This document shows positions 15,801 through 22,723 of a stretch of DNA of 25,594 nt, one piece after another (positions within the stretch are counted from its first letter, which is position 1; each line of letters starts with the position of its first letter). The DNA is from Metaruminococcus_A sp050943475 (GTDB lineage: Bacteria; Bacillota; Clostridia; Oscillospirales; Ruminococcaceae), in NCBI GenBank assembly GCA_050943475.1, contig JBMNPF010000017.1, positions 1-25,594 on the forward strand. The letters run 5' to 3'. Both the position numbers and the translations under genes were made by a program. The notes beneath the pieces are model-generated. The model did no database searches. It worked only from the letters and a program-made list of their open reading frames with translations, and was not told where the DNA came from.

Positions 15801-16509
15801 GGCGAACGGCACCGGCACCACTTATGCGGCAGGTGCGCAGTTTACGATTACAGCCGACACAACCCTTTATGCCAAATGGAAGCTGTGCGATCATGCAAAC
15901 AGCACCACAATGCCAACCTGCACTCAAAGTGCCGTTTGTTCCGTTTGCAGCGGAACGATCAGCGCACTGAACCATGACTTCACAGGTGATTTTGAATCAT
16001 ACGATGACAACGGCCACTGGCATATCTGTAACCGTGAAAACTGCGATGCGACCGATACACCGGTAGGACACAGCTTTACCAACTATCAATACAACAATGA
16101 CGCAACCTGCACGGTCGATGGAACAAAGACCGCAAAATGCCGGTTCTGCGATGCAACAGATACAGTTGTGGACGGGGGCAGTATGCTGACTCACACCTAT
16201 GGTGAATGGACGGATGCGAAGGATGGCGAACACCATATTCGCACCTGTTCTTGCGGCGCCGCCGAGACCGAAGTCCATAAATGGGATAGCGGCAAGGTGA
16301 CAAAGGAAACCACCACAACCGAAAAGGGTGAAAAGACTTATACCTGCGCGGTATGCGATGCAGTCAAAAAAGAAGAAATTCCAATGCTTACCGACGCTCC
16401 GCAGACCGGGGACAACACGCGCGTTACTCTTTGGTTTGTCCTTATGCTTTCAGCAGTCTGTGGCGCAGTGAGATTGAGCATTTACGGCAGGAAGAAAAAG
16501 GTAAGATAA
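12859..16509 (+). CDS. Large secreted repeat protein with InlB-type repeats and sortase-like tail
   Basis: 1216 residues. A signal peptide occupies about 1-39 (basic start, hydrophobic core, AFA). Two 43-residue copies of a module beginning YDIWVGG/YDIWVAG start at 43 and 348. Each is followed by Gly/Thr/Asn-rich repeats (INGG, TATGG) expected to form a right-handed beta-helix. InlB B/Flg_new-type repeats start near 669 and 934 (VTYDANGG... and GYTFDGWNTEANGTG). From about 1011 come several paired-cysteine CxxC units. The C-terminus reads APQTGD (1180-1185), a hydrophobic helix and RKKK, an LPxTG-like sorting signal with Ala instead of Leu. It is likely a cell-wall-anchored adhesin. GGAGG lies 11 bases before the ATG. 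No sortase gene is present in the window. Confidence 0.88.
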   Translation: MRKLKSIFQTNHRRITALMLTFCMMIGMLPNIGLTAFAMESTYDIWVGGVQVTSSNAADVLGEADGAGATVTYDADANTLTLNGADISGSYTGGITASAAIYAVGSLTINLADGSTNIVTYSGPASNETHGIFVTSGMTIDGKGRLEANGGTSGICANNGDLTINSGTIVAEGNGNGSYTTSAGIVSYAHDIIINGGDVTATGGNTSSSYGLSARGNSGTITINGGKVTAQGGDSADSNGIFAKVGVTIENGEVNAFGGTTTNSSRGIASNGDISFNGGTVKATGVTMGVAASNGKITINGGTGEAKATTAGSSYTAMNKAPVLGAGIEATGAYTDKTMTWLQTTFYYDIWVAGQQVNSDNATDVLGEADGAGATVTYDPDTSTLTLNGATITHDGTDKSGAIHATIPLNIELTGTNSVTNTNSTTGTSSYGIYVKGDLVIGGIGSLTSTCSSISDRQGYGIYANGNLTINNSGDLTAAGGDTSASSSYGICAEKYLTIDGSGALTATGGVEDGDSDLTWGICSYSEMTINRSGTITAIGQNSHKSSYGIYADSQITVDTNGTVIATAKQSEWLNSIGIQTNFNTGKLIIENGNVYATGDASSSTSYGIGGSYIEINGGSGTAQTVTPTPHSLDKAMRKAPVDRNNQPVPTNGAWNSKIASWPKLTAYTVTYDANGGTGAPIDETVRQLGESFVIPQQVPVRDGYFFCGWLKDGSGSNYRWPGETVNTSIQDENIIKMVAQWSEKNLSVTTGGVTTYYTTLEDAFENAPDGSTITVEKDYTDDSDPSIPQESPAKALTLNLNEKNINSYGEIDIYGGKLTITGGGSYEGTLYQEGGELIIEDGTFGQLIVDDYYSDTMTTTLNGGTFTGSLYDDESIVYVSSDNAEQAIKDMLGEGKKYSVDDIVTEQYGEEPYVTFIAYFEVPVSVTGKPVQVTYNGNDNTGGSAPTDSSSYTSGASITVLGNTGSLAKIGYTFDGWNTEANGTGTTYAAGAQFTITADTTLYAKWKLCDHANSTTMPTCTQSAVCSVCSGTISALNHDFTGDFESYDDNGHWHICNRENCDATDTPVGHSFTNYQYNNDATCTVDGTKTAKCRFCDATDTVVDGGSMLTHTYGEWTDAKDGEHHIRTCSCGAAETEVHKWDSGKVTKETTTTEKGEKTYTCAVCDAVKKEEIPMLTDAPQTGDNTRVTLWFVLMLSAVCGAVRLSIYGRKKKVR
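12985..13113 (+). repeat. Intragenic module, copy 1 (YDIWVGG module)
   Basis: A 129-base unit encoding 43 residues from YDIWVGG to LNGA. The equal-length second copy is at 13900-14028, and long stretches are identical at the DNA level, including cggtcacttatgac. This suggests duplication within the gene. Confidence 0.8.
13900..14028 (+). repeat. Intragenic module, copy 2 (YDIWVAG module)
   Basis: Partner of 12985-13113, same length and reading frame. It begins the second beta-helix-like segment of the surface protein. The two copies are a possible site for recombination that would shorten or lengthen the protein. Confidence 0.8.
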
Positions 16510-16550
16510 ATTAAAAAAATCAGTTTACCTTTTCTTTGCTAAACAAAAGG

Positions 16551-16590
16551 AAAAGGCCAACCGTTTTATTGAAACGGTTGGCCTTTTACA
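16551..16590 (+). terminator. Terminator of the surface-protein operon
   Basis: A perfect 16-base-pair stem (aaaaggccaaccgttt with aaacggttggcctttt) around five bases. The A and T flanks make it able to serve both strands, so it may also end the minus-strand patatin operon. Confidence 0.92.
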
Positions 16591-16656
16591 CATTCTACTC
16601 GATAATTATGATTTTCTCCCTAATGATATGACGTTTGGCAAATGGGAGGTTTATAT

Positions 16657-16857
16657 TTATCGAATTATGGTAAAACCTAAATCTTCAATGGTATCACAAA
16701 TCGAAAGATAATCCAGGTCAGCGCCCGTAACAGCCACGCTGCGCTCTGCGGGGGATACCACAACGCATTCAATACCGGGCAGCATCATGATTGCGTCGAT
16801 GATATCCTGTTTGCTGGACGCTTTGAGCCGGCCGTCTATGGGAATGGTCAAAGACAT
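16657..16857 (-). CDS. HMA-like ferredoxin-fold protein lacking the CxxC metal site
   Basis: 66 residues. The pattern of strand, helix (KQDIIDAIMMLPGI), strand (CVVVSP), strand (SVAVTG), helix (LDYLSICDTIEDLGF) resembles heavy-metal-associated domains such as CopZ. The usual GMxCxxC loop is replaced by PIDGRLKASSK, so copper binding in the normal way is not expected. The start at 16857 has GGAG ten bases upstream; two Met/Val codons upstream lie on top of that site. It follows the patatin gene by 55 bases on the same strand and is probably co-transcribed. Function unknown. Confidence 0.65.
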   Translation of the reverse strand: MSLTIPIDGRLKASSKQDIIDAIMMLPGIECVVVSPAERSVAVTGADLDYLSICDTIEDLGFTIIR

Positions 16858-16912
16858 TGGTAACATCACTCCTTTTTATTGCTATTGTCGGCAAAGGAGC
16901 AGATGATATGTA

Positions 16913-17749
16913 TTACCAATTTTTGAGCTTGGAAAGAACCGCTTCGCCGTCCCGCAGGCCAACATTGTAAAGCTGGGTCAATTTTTCCGGCTTTTTCTCG
17001 AACCGTCCAATCGGCACCGTTTCGGTTTGCGCCAAAACAAGGGCGGTGCCGTCTTGCTCCAGCTTTTTCAAAAACGCAAGCGTTTCATTGTACTGCTCGT
17101 GACGGTGGTCAAGCGCCTCAATCATGTTTGGGTAAGCCTTAAATTTATGCCGGTAAATACGGCGGAAACTCTCCGGCTGTTTTTGGTAGCCGCGCGGGCG
17201 GGTCAGCACTACAACAACCCGGTCGCAGCCATCCTCCAATGCCTTGCGCACCGGAATCGGATCGGTTGTTCCACCGTCCAGGTATTGTTTGCCGTGAATG
17301 GTCACCATTGGCGAAAAGACCGGAATGGCGCTAGAAGCCGCCACAATGTTATTGACCTCATGGATGGGCGGATTGCGAAAATAGAAAGGCTTGCCGGTCT
17401 GTACATCGGTAACGCCAACAACAAATTCGGTGGGGTTTGCCGCCATTGCATCATAATCAAAGGGGAGAAGACAATCCGGTATTTCATGAAAGATGAAATC
17501 CATACCAAAAACAGACCCGTTTTTGATAAAATTGCGCGCGCTTACATAACGCTTATCCTGCGAATACTCCAGGTTGATTTTAAAGCTGCGTCCGCGCTGA
17601 CCGGATAAAAATGAGGTCGCATGACAGGCGCCGGCTGAGACCCCAATGAGGTAATCAAAGGTAATGCCGTTATCCTGAAAAGCGTCGAGTACTCCTGTGG
17701 TGTAAACACCGCGCATACCGCCGCCTTCCAGCACCAATCCAATCTTCAA
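16913..17749 (-). CDS. Patatin-like phospholipase family protein (YjjU/RssA type)
   Basis: 278 residues. The N-terminal G-G-G-M-R-G oxyanion loop (9-14), nucleophile Ser38 in G-V-S-A-G, and Asp158 in D-G-G form the Ser-Asp dyad of the patatin fold. These enzymes hydrolyse acyl esters of membrane lipids in the cytoplasm; the substrate is unknown. The start is a TTG at 17749, the only start codon fitting the GGGGG ribosome site seven bases away; the nearby ATG is out of frame. It is divergent from the VanZ-like gene and precedes the HMA-like gene. Confidence 0.9.
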   Translation of the reverse strand: MKIGLVLEGGGMRGVYTTGVLDAFQDNGITFDYLIGVSAGACHATSFLSGQRGRSFKINLEYSQDKRYVSARNFIKNGSVFGMDFIFHEIPDCLLPFDYDAMAANPTEFVVGVTDVQTGKPFYFRNPPIHEVNNIVAASSAIPVFSPMVTIHGKQYLDGGTTDPIPVRKALEDGCDRVVVVLTRPRGYQKQPESFRRIYRHKFKAYPNMIEALDHRHEQYNETLAFLKKLEQDGTALVLAQTETVPIGRFEKKPEKLTQLYNVGLRDGEAVLSKLKNW

Positions 17750-17852
17750 ATCATCGCCCCCTTGTCTTTCTGCTTTTTATTTTATCATTCTTCCGAATGT
17801 GGCACAAGTGTTAAATTGGGGATAAAGGCTTTCTATTTCCCGGGAAAACGTG

Positions 17853-17858
17853 TATAAT
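17853..17858 (+). promoter_or_regulatory. -10 element of the VanZ-like gene
   Basis: An exact TATAAT preceded directly by TG, about 40 bases before the proposed start. The -35 at 17 bases is poor (TTTCTA). Confidence 0.45.
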
Positions 17859-17896
17859 ATTGCCTGTCCTATTATTTTAAAAAGGGATGGTGCCTT

Positions 17897-18436
17897 ATTC
17901 GCAGCCGCAGTGTAAAAATTGTTTCCATTGTACTGGTTATTTTGTGCATGGTTTTCATTTTTTGGTTTTCTGCCCAGCCGTCCAAGGAATCCTCAGCAAT
18001 GAGCGGTAAGATTACTGAATTTGCCTTGTCTGTTTTTTTGCCGCAGTATTCAAGCTGGGATGCCGGCACTCAGCAGACCGTTTATGAATTTGTTGAGACC
18101 GTTGTGCGAAAATCCGCCCATTTCAGCATTTATGGCTTGCTCGGTTTTCTCACAATGTTTTCTGCAAGCCGCTTTCTCCGCCGGCGGCCCTGGCAAATTG
18201 GGGCTGCTTTTGTGGTTTCGGTTCTGTATGCGGCGAGCGATGAATTTCACCAGCTGTTCGTTACGGGGCGGAGTGGCGAGTTTCGGGACATCTGCATCGA
18301 CGCTTCCGGGGCTCTGCTTGGCATCCTGTTGATGTGGCTGATTTTGGCAGTTGCCATCCGTATTGGCGCACGGCGCCGTTTGTTCTCCCAGGCTGCGGTG
18401 GATTCGGTACGCCGGGAGCATTTTCGGGGAAAATGA
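17897..18436 (+). CDS. VanZ-like integral membrane protein, probable ATT start
   Basis: About 179 residues. Typical VanZ-like layout: first helix (KIVSIVLVILCMVFIFWF) ending in F-S-A-Q-P-S, a K-S-A-H-F motif, a second helix, S-D-E-F-H-Q before the third, and D-I-C-I-D-A-S-G before the last. VanZ relatives in enterococci give low teicoplanin resistance, but most chromosomal homologues are of unknown role. The open frame extends upstream of TTG 17942 and ATG 17948 through the whole first helix. Neither of those codons has a ribosome site and both would cut the helix. ATT at 17897 follows AGGGATGGTG at suitable distance and gives a basic N-terminus. Gene identity is sound; the start is inferred. 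Confidence 0.8.
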   Translation: MRSRSVKIVSIVLVILCMVFIFWFSAQPSKESSAMSGKITEFALSVFLPQYSSWDAGTQQTVYEFVETVVRKSAHFSIYGLLGFLTMFSASRFLRRRPWQIGAAFVVSVLYAASDEFHQLFVTGRSGEFRDICIDASGALLGILLMWLILAVAIRIGARRRLFSQAAVDSVRREHFRGK

Positions 18437-18501
18437 CAGCTTGGCAGTCCCTTAAAATGGAATGTTCCCCTTGATTTTAAGAAATGGTAATCGATTGCAA
18501 G

Positions 18502-18536
18502 AAAAACGCGCTCTCACGATGAGAGCGCGTTTTTTG
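18502..18536. terminator. Bidirectional terminator between VanZ-like gene and the ior operon
   Basis: A perfect stem (aaaacgcgctctca with tgagagcgcgtttt) with a 2-4 base loop, T6 on the plus strand and T5 on the minus strand. It ends both the VanZ-like transcript and the long minus-strand operon. Confidence 0.9.
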
Positions 18537-18552
18537 TGAAGTTTTTGAAATA

Positions 18553-18984
18553 TTAAATCTTCATAATATCTTTGGTGCAGAGCAGGGGAATGCCGCAGGC
18601 AGCCAGCTCTTCTACAGCACGTTGATTGTCATCTACATGGAGAATGACAAACGCCTTGTCGTGCGGGGCGCCTACAAAAGCATAAATGTATTCGACATTG
18701 ATGCCTTTTTCATTCAGTACCCGCAGCGGATAAGCAAGCCCGCCCGGTTGATCCTCCACCGAAACAGCAATAACGTCGGTGATAGAAACTGTCAGTTCTG
18801 CGTCCCGCAGCGCTTTTTCCGCGCGCTCCGGCTCGTCGACGATAAAACGTAGAATACCGAATTTGGTTGTATCCGCCAGCGATAAAGCGCGGATATCCAC
18901 TCCGTTGTCTGCGAGAATTTTGGTAATTTCTGCGAGCCTGCCGGATTTGTTTTCCACAAAGACCGAAATTTGCTTGATAATCAT
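18553..18984 (-). CDS. Double ACT-domain protein
   Basis: 143 residues made of two ACT domains (about 1-68 and 69-143). The first begins IIKQISVFVENKSGRLAEITKIL and the second VIAVSVEDQPGGLAYPLRVL, both with the ligand-loop pattern (N-K-S-G-R-L, Q-P-G-G-L). ACT pairs usually bind amino acids and regulate enzymes or transcription. Stand-alone copies are often encoded next to indolepyruvate:ferredoxin oxidoreductase. Here it is the last gene of that operon, 18 bases after iorB. GGGAGGG lies six bases before the ATG. A sensor of an aromatic amino acid is the natural guess; no catalytic domain is present. Confidence 0.88.
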   Translation of the reverse strand: MIIKQISVFVENKSGRLAEITKILADNGVDIRALSLADTTKFGILRFIVDEPERAEKALRDAELTVSITDVIAVSVEDQPGGLAYPLRVLNEKGINVEYIYAFVGAPHDKAFVILHVDDNQRAVEELAACGIPLLCTKDIMKI

Positions 18985-19002
18985 GACGAGCCCTCCCTTG
19001 CT

Positions 19003-19575
19003 TTATTGCATGTAACCCAGTTCAAACGCTTTCAGGTTCAGGTCCAAAAACTTTGCAGGAACGGTGTTTTTTAAGGATTTGAGCCAAATCTCCTTATCAA
19101 TTTCGGAATGCTTTGCCATCAGACCGAGCAGAACCACATTGACCGCTTTTGCATTGCCGGCCTGGTTTGCCAGGGAAAGCGCATCAATAGCGTCAAACGA
19201 AACGCTGCTCTCCTTTATGGTGTCCAGAATGTGCTCTGGATAATGTGCCGCTCCGGTGATGACCGGCATCGGATCGATCTGCTGGGTGTTGATGATCATT
19301 TTTCCGTTTGGCTTTAAATAAGAAATCCAGCGCAGGGCTTCCAAAAGCTCAAAGGAAACAATAATGTCCGCCCCGCCTTTTTCAACAATCGGGGAATAGA
19401 CTTTATCGCCGTAACGGACATAGGTGACAACCGAGCCGCCGCGCTGCGACATGCCGTGAACCTCGGAAACTTTGACGTCGTAACCGCAGTCAATGAGAGC
19501 GTTGCCGATAATACGGCTTGCAAGCAGGGTGCCCTGCCCGCCAACGCCGACAATCATAATACTTTTAACAGCCAT
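19003..19575 (-). CDS. iorB: Indolepyruvate:ferredoxin oxidoreductase, beta subunit
   Basis: 190 residues. This is the gamma-domain type subunit of 2-oxoacid:ferredoxin oxidoreductases: G-V-G-G-Q-G-T near the N-terminus, then V-H-G-M-S-Q-R-G-G-S-V, the signature of IorB. With IorA it interconverts aryl pyruvates and aryl-acetyl-CoA using ferredoxin and CoA. The ATG at 19575 is chosen because GGAG is seven bases upstream; an ATG two codons earlier is too close to it. Its start lies inside the last codons of iorA (11-base overlap), so translation is coupled. Confidence 0.94.
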   Translation of the reverse strand: MAVKSIMIVGVGGQGTLLASRIIGNALIDCGYDVKVSEVHGMSQRGGSVVTYVRYGDKVYSPIVEKGGADIIVSFELLEALRWISYLKPNGKMIINTQQIDPMPVITGAAHYPEHILDTIKESSVSFDAIDALSLANQAGNAKAVNVVLLGLMAKHSEIDKEIWLKSLKNTVPAKFLDLNLKAFELGYMQ

Positions 19576-21310
19576 GTGCATTCTCCTTTAACGCGTCAAA
19601 TTTGCAGGCTTTGGTGCACAGCCCGCAGCCGGTGCAGAGCGTGGTATCAATAATGGGTTTGCCATCTGCGCCTTTTTTAATGGCCGGGCAGCCCATTTTA
19701 AAGCACATGCCGCACTTCTTGCATTTTTCCGTGTCAACCGTGACTGGAGGTTTGGCTTTTACAATTTTCAGCAGGGCACAGGGCCGCCGTGCAATAATGA
19801 CCGAAGGCGCCTCCACCGCAAGCTCTTCGCGGAGTGCTTTTTCAACTCCATCAATATCAAAGGGATCGACCACGCGGACGCGCTCAATGCCAATGGCATT
19901 GCAGAGCGCTTCCAGGTTTACCGCAGTAGCAGGATCGCCTTTGATGTTGTAACCGGTGGTTGGGTTCTGCTGATGCCCGGTCATACCGGTGATGCTGTTG
20001 TCCAGGATAATAACCGTTGAGTTGCTCGCGTTATAGGCAATGTCAATCAGGCCGGTAATACCGGAATGGATAAATGTGGAATCGCCAATAACAGCAACCG
20101 ACTTTTTCTCCCATTCGCTTCCGCGCGCCTTGTTAAAGCCGTGCAGGCCGGAAATGGAAGCCCCCATGCAGATGGTGGTGTCCATTGCCGCAAGAGGAGC
20201 GCTGGCACCGAGGGTGTAGCAGCCAATATCGCCGCTGACAAAGAGCTTTAACTTGCCAAGTACATAGAAAATACCGCGGTGCGGGCAGCCGGGACATAGT
20301 ACCGGCGGACGCATAGGCACATTTTCACTTACAGTAATGTATTCGGTGGTACTGCCGAGAATTTTGGAACGGATAGCCTCTGCTGTGTACTCGCCAATGG
20401 GGGAGAAGAGTTCCTTACCTTCCACCGCAACGCCGTGTGCCCGGCAGAAATCCTCAATAATACTGTCAAGCTCTTCAATGACATAGACCTTGTCAAACTT
20501 GCTGGCAAAATCCAGAATCAGCGCCTCGGACAGCGGATGAACCATACCGAGTTTCAGGTAGGTCGCCTTATCGCCGAGCGCCTCGCTCGCATATTGGTAG
20601 GCAATACCGGAAGTGATAACACCAATGGATCCACTGCCAATGACCTGATTAATGGCGCATTCCTTTGCAGCATACTCTTTGAGCTTCAGGGTGCGTTCCT
20701 CAACTACAACGTGACGGCCGCGTGCAAAAGCAGGCATCATAACATATTTCGACGGGTTCTTCACATACTCTTTCAGCGGCGGCTGTACGCGGTCATGCAG
20801 CTCCACAATCCCCTGAGAGTGAGAAATACGGGTGGAAAGGCGGAGGATGACCGGTGTGTCAAACCGCTCAGAAATTTCAAAAGCCAGTTTGGTAAAGGCA
20901 AGACATTCTGCCGAATCAGAAGGCTCCAGCATCGGCACCTTAGAGGCTGCCGCATAGTGGCGGGAATCCTGTTCATTCTGCGATGAATGCATGCCGGAAT
21001 CGTCAGCAACGGCAATGACAAACCCGCCGTTGACGCCGGAATAAGAAGAGGTGAAAAGCGGGTCGGCCGCCACATTCAGGCCAACATGCTTCATGGCGCA
21101 GAAAGAACGCGCGCCTGCCATCGCAGCGCCGTAGGCCACTTCGGTTGCAACCTTTTCGTTCGGCGCCCATTCGCTGTAAATGTCGTCGTATTTGGAAACG
21201 ACTTCGGTAATCTCGGTGCTCGGCGTACCCGGGTAGCTGGATACAACCGTGCAGCCCGCTTCATACAGGCCGCGGGCAACTGCTTCGTTTCCAAGCATCA
21301 GTTTTTTCAT
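19565..21310 (-). CDS. iorA: Indolepyruvate:ferredoxin oxidoreductase, alpha subunit
   Basis: 581 residues. N-terminal pyrimidine-binding domain begins KLMLGNEAVARGLYEAG with S-S-Y-P-G-T-P-S. A central TPP-binding domain includes C-P-G-C-P-H-R-G and G-D-I-G-C-Y-T-L, with the later G-D-S-T-F-I-H-S. The C-terminal tail has two cysteine sets, CKKCGMC...CP and CTGCGLC...C, for [4Fe-4S] clusters. It catalyses oxidative decarboxylation of indole-, phenyl- or hydroxyphenylpyruvate to the aryl-acetyl-CoA with reduction of ferredoxin; the reaction is reversible. ATG 21310 is preferred over a longer frame from 21376 because family N-termini begin at MKKLMLGNEA; its ribosome site is weak. Ninety bases separate it from paaK. 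Confidence 0.95.
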   Translation of the reverse strand: MKKLMLGNEAVARGLYEAGCTVVSSYPGTPSTEITEVVSKYDDIYSEWAPNEKVATEVAYGAAMAGARSFCAMKHVGLNVAADPLFTSSYSGVNGGFVIAVADDSGMHSSQNEQDSRHYAAASKVPMLEPSDSAECLAFTKLAFEISERFDTPVILRLSTRISHSQGIVELHDRVQPPLKEYVKNPSKYVMMPAFARGRHVVVEERTLKLKEYAAKECAINQVIGSGSIGVITSGIAYQYASEALGDKATYLKLGMVHPLSEALILDFASKFDKVYVIEELDSIIEDFCRAHGVAVEGKELFSPIGEYTAEAIRSKILGSTTEYITVSENVPMRPPVLCPGCPHRGIFYVLGKLKLFVSGDIGCYTLGASAPLAAMDTTICMGASISGLHGFNKARGSEWEKKSVAVIGDSTFIHSGITGLIDIAYNASNSTVIILDNSITGMTGHQQNPTTGYNIKGDPATAVNLEALCNAIGIERVRVVDPFDIDGVEKALREELAVEAPSVIIARRPCALLKIVKAKPPVTVDTEKCKKCGMCFKMGCPAIKKGADGKPIIDTTLCTGCGLCTKACKFDALKENAHGC

Positions 21311-21400
21311 AGTCCATCGTCCAATCCGCCGCTGTGCAAACGGCACTGTATTTATTATCATCCCTTTGCCGCGCACAAACGGCAGGGTGTTTTAACGGTG

Positions 21401-22723
21401 TTATATCGTTCCTTTGTTACGCAGGTCAATCACGCGCTTGGCTTTGCCTGCCGTGCGTTCAATGGAGCGCGGCTCCTTCAGGGTAATCTTGCAGTCCAGA
21501 CCCAACACCGTTTGGAGGCGGTGCCGGATGTTATGCTCCAGCTTTTCCAATTCGGCATAGCGCTCCAACAGGGAACCGTCTACCACTTCGACCACGACCT
21601 CAATATTGTCCATATATCCGGTGCGGGTAAGGATGAGCTGATACTGCGGCCCAATGTGAGGAGTCGTCATCAGCACGCTTTCAATTTGAGAGGGGAAGAC
21701 GTTGACCCCTTTGATTTTGAACATATCGTCGCTGCGGCCCATAATTTTCGCCATCCGCGCGCTGGTTCGGCCACAGGGGCAGTTGGGTTCGTAATCAATA
21801 CGGGTAATATCTTTGGTGCGGTACCGCAGGAGCGGGAACCCTTCTTTGGTGAGGGTGGTGATAACCAGCTCGCCAATTTCACCGCCCGGCAGCGGTTTTA
21901 AGGTGTTCCGGTCAACAATTTCCGGGTAGAAATGGTCTTCTGCAATGTGCATGCCGGTGCGGAACGCACAGTCGCCTGAAACCCCGGGCCCTATGAGTTC
22001 GCTCATACCGTAGTTGTCGGTTGCAAAAATACCGAGACTCTCTTCAACAGCAGTGCGCATTTCTTCGGTGCAGCCTTCTGAACCGAACAGGCCGAGGCGA
22101 AGTTTTAAATCGTCCGGCGTGTAGCCCATATCCCGGACTACTTCGCCAATATGTAACGCATAAGAGGGGGTTGCAACCAAAACAGTTGCGCCGAAGTCTT
22201 TTAACAGCATGACCTGCTTTTCGGTGTTGCCGCTGGAGGCCGGTACAATGGAAGCGCCTATCTTTTCCAATCCATAATGAAGGCCAAGCGCACCAGTAAA
22301 CAGTCCATAGCCGAATGAAATCTGTGCAATATCCTCGTCAGAGGCGCCAGCCGCTACACAAAGGCGTGCCACCAGATCCGACCAGGTGTTCAGGTCGTTC
22401 CGGGTGTAACCGACAACGGTTGGTTTTCCAGTTGTGCCGCTGGAAGCATGCATCCGCACAATCTGTTTCTGCGGAACCGCAAACAGACCGAACGGATAGT
22501 TGTCGCGGATATCATCTTTAGTCGTAAAGGGAATTTTCTCCATATCCTTAAATTCCCGGATGTGTTCTGGTTTCAGACCAATGTCGTCAAACCGTTTGCG
22601 GTAAAACGGCACCCGTTCGTAGCAGTAGGCTACAATGTACCGCAGGCGCTCCAGTTGAAGTGCCTCCAGTTCAGGGCGCTTCATAGTTTCAATATCTTTT
22701 TGCCAGTAATTAATCATTGCCAT
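21401..22723 (-). CDS. paaK: Phenylacetate-CoA ligase family enzyme
   Basis: 440 residues, normal for PaaK. The AMP-binding P-loop-like S-S-G-T-T-G-K is at 94-100, followed by the later Y-G-M-S-E motif, the Y-R-T-K-D-I segment, and a C-terminal domain with K-I-K-G-V-N-V-F-P and a conserved Lys near the end (RTAGKAKR). It would form arylacetyl-CoA from arylacetate, ATP and CoA, or run in reverse for ATP formation. Its ATG overlaps the symporter stop by 14 bases and uses a GAGGAA site inside that gene. It is functionally paired with IorAB, whose product or substrate is the same arylacetyl-CoA. Confidence 0.93.
   Translation of the reverse strand: MAMINYWQKDIETMKRPELEALQLERLRYIVAYCYERVPFYRKRFDDIGLKPEHIREFKDMEKIPFTTKDDIRDNYPFGLFAVPQKQIVRMHASSGTTGKPTVVGYTRNDLNTWSDLVARLCVAAGASDEDIAQISFGYGLFTGALGLHYGLEKIGASIVPASSGNTEKQVMLLKDFGATVLVATPSYALHIGEVVRDMGYTPDDLKLRLGLFGSEGCTEEMRTAVEESLGIFATDNYGMSELIGPGVSGDCAFRTGMHIAEDHFYPEIVDRNTLKPLPGGEIGELVITTLTKEGFPLLRYRTKDITRIDYEPNCPCGRTSARMAKIMGRSDDMFKIKGVNVFPSQIESVLMTTPHIGPQYQLILTRTGYMDNIEVVVEVVDGSLLERYAELEKLEHNIRHRLQTVLGLDCKITLKEPRSIERTAGKAKRVIDLRNKGTI

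Noticed and set aside
12859..16509. CRISPR-like array in the repetitive gene
   Set aside because: Repeats are in-frame protein modules of changing length and sequence without regular spacers.
20987..21901. 304-codon plus-strand frame across iorA and paaK
   Set aside because: It spans two well-identified minus-strand genes and has no domain features or ribosome site.
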